DNA from: Brucella sp. 21LCYQ03
GTDB lineage: Bacteria; Pseudomonadota; Alphaproteobacteria; Rhizobiales; Rhizobiaceae
Assembly (NCBI RefSeq): GCF_023554105.1
Contig: NZ_JAMJWE010000012.1
Span: 62,001 to 126,000, forward strand
Length of the DNA: 64,000 nucleotides
Direction: 5' to 3'
Numbering within the stretch: position 1 is the first letter of the stretch; the number at the start of each line of letters is the position of its first letter. Below the pieces are notes generated by a model, which saw nothing but the letters and a program-made list of their open reading frames with translations, had not been told where the DNA came from and searched no databases. Positions 60,579 through 64,000 of this stretch are shown in pieces. The translations under genes were made by a program, and so were the position numbers.

Positions 60579-63500
60579 CTAGAACTTTACACTGAGCTTT
60601 GCTTTGCCCGCGTTCTGATTGAAACTCGATCCGTACTGGCCGGAATACTCAAGACCCAGCGTCGTCTGATTGCCTAAATCAATATCAAAACCAGCTTTGA
60701 CGATCGCAGTGTCCTTCGCAATTGGCGCACCAGCCACGTCAAATACTGATCCAGCATCAAATGCAGCTACTGCAGTCGGAATAATGTCGCCATAGGCATG
60801 CTGCCAGCCCACAGTGCCATTCAGCTTAACATTCATGCTATCCAATGTGACCGGAGTCGAAGCTCGAAGGCCGAGTGTGGTAAAAGTGGTTGTCGTCGTC
60901 TCTTTTCCAATCTGCAGCGCTGCATTACCGCCCTGCTCATTAAACCTATCGGTTTGAAGACGCACCACCCCGACATTAGCAAATGGCTCAATCCCCGTTC
61001 CGTTCAAATCGAAACGATGCGCGACTTCACCGAATGCTTGAAAGCTGTTTGCGCTGTAGTTCGCATCAAGACTTTCTGAGAAGCCAGGGAAGGCTACAAC
61101 GCGATCAGCTTCTATTTTGTGCCAGCTGTAATTGACACCAGCCTTAAGCGTGGTCGCATCCCATTGCGTGCCACCATAGATACCCAAATGATAGTTATTG
61201 CTGTTGCCAGATGAATGACGATCATTCACATCAAAGCTTGTGCGGCTATAGCCAGCGACAGCACCTAATCTCCAGTTTTCAGCAATTTCCGCATCATATC
61301 CAGCAACAAAGCCGCCAGTTGACTGCTTCAGCTTGCCAGCATTTCCATCTGCACCGGTTTCGCTCCATTGACCAAGTGCCTGGCCCCAAATTGCTGCACG
61401 CGGTGCAGAAATCTGAGCTGACCCGGCATCTGTAGCAACTGCGGACGAATGTCCATCATTGCCAAATGCTACACCAATACGGTCCATAACGGCATTGCGA
61501 ATGATTGAGCTATCATTGATCAGTGCGGTTCGCGTCGAAGCGTGGATTTCACCTGACAGCGCATTAAATGCACGGCGGGCATCATCTTCGCTTTCCTGCA
61601 TAACCACCGTGTCGTAAATCACATTTCCAGCACCAAGAGCTTCCACAGCTGCTGCTGCCGACTTCTGATTGCTCGTTTTTGCTGCAGAGATAAAATCGAC
61701 ATCGTTACGAGCAATTTCGAGATAGACAGCGTTTGCGTCATAGGCCAGACCGAGATCGACAAACGGCATGTTCTGGCTCATATCACCGAAGCTACCTGTT
61801 ATGCCGCCTTGAGCATTCAAAATTGTGTAGCGCTTGCCCGGCATATAAGTACCAGCGGCTTTTTCTACATAGACCTTAGCGCCGCCGAGCGTTGCAGTTC
61901 CGCTGACATCAATACGATCGCTTTTGCCGGAGGCATCAATTTCAGCAACATAAGTAGCCGCTGCATCAAAGGTCAGATCGCCGGTTACGTTCAAAGTACC
62001 GATGGAATTGCCCGGAGCAATGATACTGCCAGCACCCGCATACAGACCACCTATAAAGCCTGCTCCACCTAAATATGCGCCGTTTTCAACGCTGACTGTA
62101 CCACCAAGGAATGCAGAGGCATGGGACGCATCCCCAATAACCAGACCACCTTCTTTTACAGTGGTGCCACCTGTATAGGCATTGATACCGTTGAGAACCA
62201 GAACACCTGTACCAGACTTGGTGAGGCTACCAGTGCCATCGATATTGCCGTTAAAATGCGTGTTGGCTGACTGATTTACGGTCAGTGCCGCCGTGCCAAG
62301 GCTCAACATCCCGCCTTCGCCCATGAGTGATGACATGGTGACGTCAAAGTTATTGAGGTCAAGTTTGCCGCCATTGACGGCGAAAGCTGTGTCGTTGACA
62401 AATGCACCAGCCACACCGGCCTGAAGCGCACCTGCTTCAACGAGCGTTCCACCCGTATAGCTGCTGGTCTGTCCGAGAACGAGTGTACCTGCTCCGCGCT
62501 TAAGAAGTGCGCCCTCGCCCGTTGCCTGCTGAAGCAGCGTTACACGATTATTCACATCGGCAACATCAATCCAGCCAAGTCCCTCAAGCGACACGGTGCG
62601 ATCCAGCGTTTTCATATCACTGCCTGTGATACGCAAGCCACCATCAATCAAACGCAACCGGGCATCAGCATCACCCAGTGCTGCATCTTCACTCACGAGG
62701 ATCGTACCACCGTCGGTTACCGCTGTTTCACCAATGAAGGAATGGTCATCAATGCAGTAGTCCTTAATCGCCTGCTGGAAGCGCGTGTCCGTGCTATCGC
62801 AGTTCAGCAGTGTCTTCTTTTCTTCGAGTGTCAGGCCATTCAAGATTGGCTTACCATTGGCATCTGCAATCTGGCCAAGATAGACATCGGTCCGCTTATT
62901 GTTACGGGTGAGAACAAATTCCTTGTTCTTTTCCTCAAAACCGTAGGCTTCAGCTCCCCAAACGAGACGTGTTTTACTGACACCTGCATCAACATAGTTT
63001 TGCAACTGTGGGCCAACCCAGCGGAAGTCATGCGAAACAGGCTCGTGATCGGAAATAGCTTCAGGCTTTCCGCCCGGCCTTGTTACAGTTACGTCCTTGA
63101 TTACCCCGGTATATGGATTTTTTGGGTCATCAACTATTTCGTACCATTTACCGAATGGGCGCGAGACGAGGAAATGATCGATCTTTGCGCGATCCCAGCT
63201 TGCCCAGGTATTGGTTGCGTCTTCACCAGCGGATGGCCAGGTTGTGCTGCCGTCATTAAGATCATGCGGCTTAAAACCTTCACGAACCGCATCGGTCTGA
63301 AGCAGCATATACTGTTTCTTTAGCACGTTCATTGTAACAGGCGTGTTATTCCCGACCGCATAATTTTCTTCTGTGAGGCCAACGTCTCTGCCCGCCTTAT
63401 AAGCAGTTGAAAGTGCATCTCCCCATTGTCTCCAGGAGAGATTATCGATATTCTGGCCCGGAAATGCCGCCTGAATGACTGAGCGCGTTACCGCCTCATC

Positions 63501-64000
63501 ACCCGCACGGATATATTCCCAAGCCAGTTCACGATAAAAATTATTGTTTCCTATACTTCGAATAAGCCTGATTTGCTGTTCAACATGATGAAGACCGCGT
63601 TCGGAAACGTCACCAGCATTGAAGTCACCAATAACCATGACTGGTTGAGCGGAGCCTTTTGCCCAAGCATTGAGTGCTTTTACTTCGCTTAAACGTTTCG
63701 TCGCTGGATCATCATAATCCAGATGCACAGTACCGACCAGCGTTTGAGGTCGCGAACCTTGTGCTTCTAATTGAGTATAGCTAACAAATCGCCCTTGTGT
63801 ATTTCCACCGAGGTTAATTGTGCCGTACGTACCTGGTAAGCGTGAAATAATGCCGACATCGCCAATCTTCACATTGCCATAAGTTCCACGGCCAGAGGTT
63901 TGAAGGAGGTCAGGTATGCCTTCCACATATCTACTGTCGTTGATTTCCTGCATACCGAGGACATCAAAATTAGCCGCAGCCATGAAATCCTTGGTCAATT
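60579..64000 (-). CDS. Autotransporter with endonuclease/exonuclease/phosphatase passenger domain (5' end outside window)
   Basis: The frame is open to the window edge and shows 1140 residues. The first about 330 residues form an endonuclease/exonuclease/phosphatase (EEP) domain with its catalytic marks: glutamate in LGMQEIND, VIGDFNAGD, AKIDHFLVS and ISDHEPVSHD. A passenger stalk follows with autotransporter-associated repeats (RGAGTLVLGQTSSYTGGT, KSGTGVLVLNGINAYTGGT). The last about 260 residues form the outer membrane beta-barrel (from AAIWGQALGQW) and end in phenylalanine, as outer membrane proteins do. It is probably a surface-bound or released DNase or phosphodiesterase. The start and signal peptide are not visible. 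Confidence 0.92.
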   Translation of the reverse strand, partial: LTKDFMAAANFDVLGMQEINDSRYVEGIPDLLQTSGRGTYGNVKIGDVGIISRLPGTYGTINLGGNTQGRFVSYTQLEAQGSRPQTLVGTVHLDYDDPATKRLSEVKALNAWAKGSAQPVMVIGDFNAGDVSERGLHHVEQQIRLIRSIGNNNFYRELAWEYIRAGDEAVTRSVIQAAFPGQNIDNLSWRQWGDALSTAYKAGRDVGLTEENYAVGNNTPVTMNVLKKQYMLLQTDAVREGFKPHDLNDGSTTWPSAGEDATNTWASWDRAKIDHFLVSRPFGKWYEIVDDPKNPYTGVIKDVTVTRPGGKPEAISDHEPVSHDFRWVGPQLQNYVDAGVSKTRLVWGAEAYGFEEKNKEFVLTRNNKRTDVYLGQIADANGKPILNGLTLEEKKTLLNCDSTDTRFQQAIKDYCIDDHSFIGETAVTDGGTILVSEDAALGDADARLRLIDGGLRITGSDMKTLDRTVSLEGLGWIDVADVNNRVTLLQQATGEGALLKRGAGTLVLGQTSSYTGGTLVEAGALQAGVAGAFVNDTAFAVNGGKLDLNNFDVTMSSLMGEGGMLSLGTAALTVNQSANTHFNGNIDGTGSLTKSGTGVLVLNGINAYTGGTTVKEGGLVIGDASHASAFLGGTVSVENGAYLGGAGFIGGLYAGAGSIIAPGNSIGTLNVTGDLTFDAAATYVAEIDASGKSDRIDVSGTATLGGAKVYVEKAAGTYMPGKRYTILNAQGGITGSFGDMSQNMPFVDLGLAYDANAVYLEIARNDVDFISAAKTSNQKSAAAAVEALGAGNVIYDTVVMQESEDDARRAFNALSGEIHASTRTALINDSSIIRNAVMDRIGVAFGNDGHSSAVATDAGSAQISAPRAAIWGQALGQWSETGADGNAGKLKQSTGGFVAGYDAEIAENWRLGAVAGYSRTSFDVNDRHSSGNSNNYHLGIYGGTQWDATTLKAGVNYSWHKIEADRVVAFPGFSESLDANYSANSFQAFGEVAHRFDLNGTGIEPFANVGVVRLQTDRFNEQGGNAALQIGKETTTTTFTTLGLRASTPVTLDSMNVKLNGTVGWQHAYGDIIPTAVAAFDAGSVFDVAGAPIAKDTAIVKAGFDIDLGNQTTLGLEYSGQYGSSFNQNAGKAKLSVKF

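Overview
The window looks like a chromosomal or chromid segment from an alphaproteobacterium of the order Hyphomicrobiales, most likely the Brucella/Ochrobactrum group. The reasons are the gene families present, a GC content near 53% by eye, an EcfG-type stress promoter, and a palindromic intergenic repeat of the type common in that order. This is recognition by eye; no database search was run. Almost all of the window is ABC uptake systems, flavoenzymes, dehydrogenases and their regulators. No tRNA, rRNA, insertion sequence or CRISPR array was seen.

Region 1 (1-7 kb), methionine. After a partial ABC ATPase and an IclR regulator comes a MetR-type LysR gene (minus strand). It lies downstream of a well-formed cobalamin riboswitch on the same strand. 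Divergent from it are mesX (DUF1852) and mesD, a core methionine synthase of the oxygen-dependent type that needs neither folate nor B12. Two MetR boxes 21 bp apart lie between them. A flavin reductase follows, and then a small GNAT-like gene behind an EcfG-type promoter.

Region 2 (7-17 kb), organosulfur. A nine-gene minus-strand operon holds two luciferase-like monooxygenases, an M20 amidohydrolase, a GNAT acetyltransferase, a fused permease-ATPase, three paralogous solute-binding proteins and a kappa-GST-like thiol protein. The content matches the Bacillus ytmI/yxe operons, which take up S-modified cysteines and recover cysteine by N-acetylation, oxidation and deacetylation.

Region 3 (17-38 kb), amines and amino acids. 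It contains a DadA-like oxidase with a divergent Lrp regulator, then a GNAT / class III aminotransferase / dipeptide-type ABC transporter operon. Divergent from that is a HAD/oxidase pair. Two minus-strand groups follow: ArgE-like, hydroxyacid dehydrogenase and cupin; and aldehyde dehydrogenase, tartrate-dehydrogenase-like and GabD-like. The region ends with a second two-domain GNAT and a GcvA-like LysR.

Region 4 (38-55 kb) holds two convergent catabolic operons. The plus-strand one is a polyamine-type ABC transporter with a second HAD/oxidase pair and a GMC oxidoreductase. The minus-strand one is a polar amino acid-type ABC transporter with two FAD oxidases, an aldehyde dehydrogenase and an SDR, and has a divergent IclR regulator with a candidate operator.

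Region 5 (55-64 kb) is mixed: MgtC-like protein, an atypical metallo-beta-lactamase-fold protein, a short MoaF-like protein, QorB with a divergent HxlR regulator, an unknown membrane protein, YceI, and a large autotransporter whose passenger carries a nuclease-type domain (cut by the window end).

The strongest leads are the predicted B12-riboswitch -> MetR -> MesX/MesD circuit, the organosulfur salvage operon, and the repeated HAD + FAD-oxidase modules.
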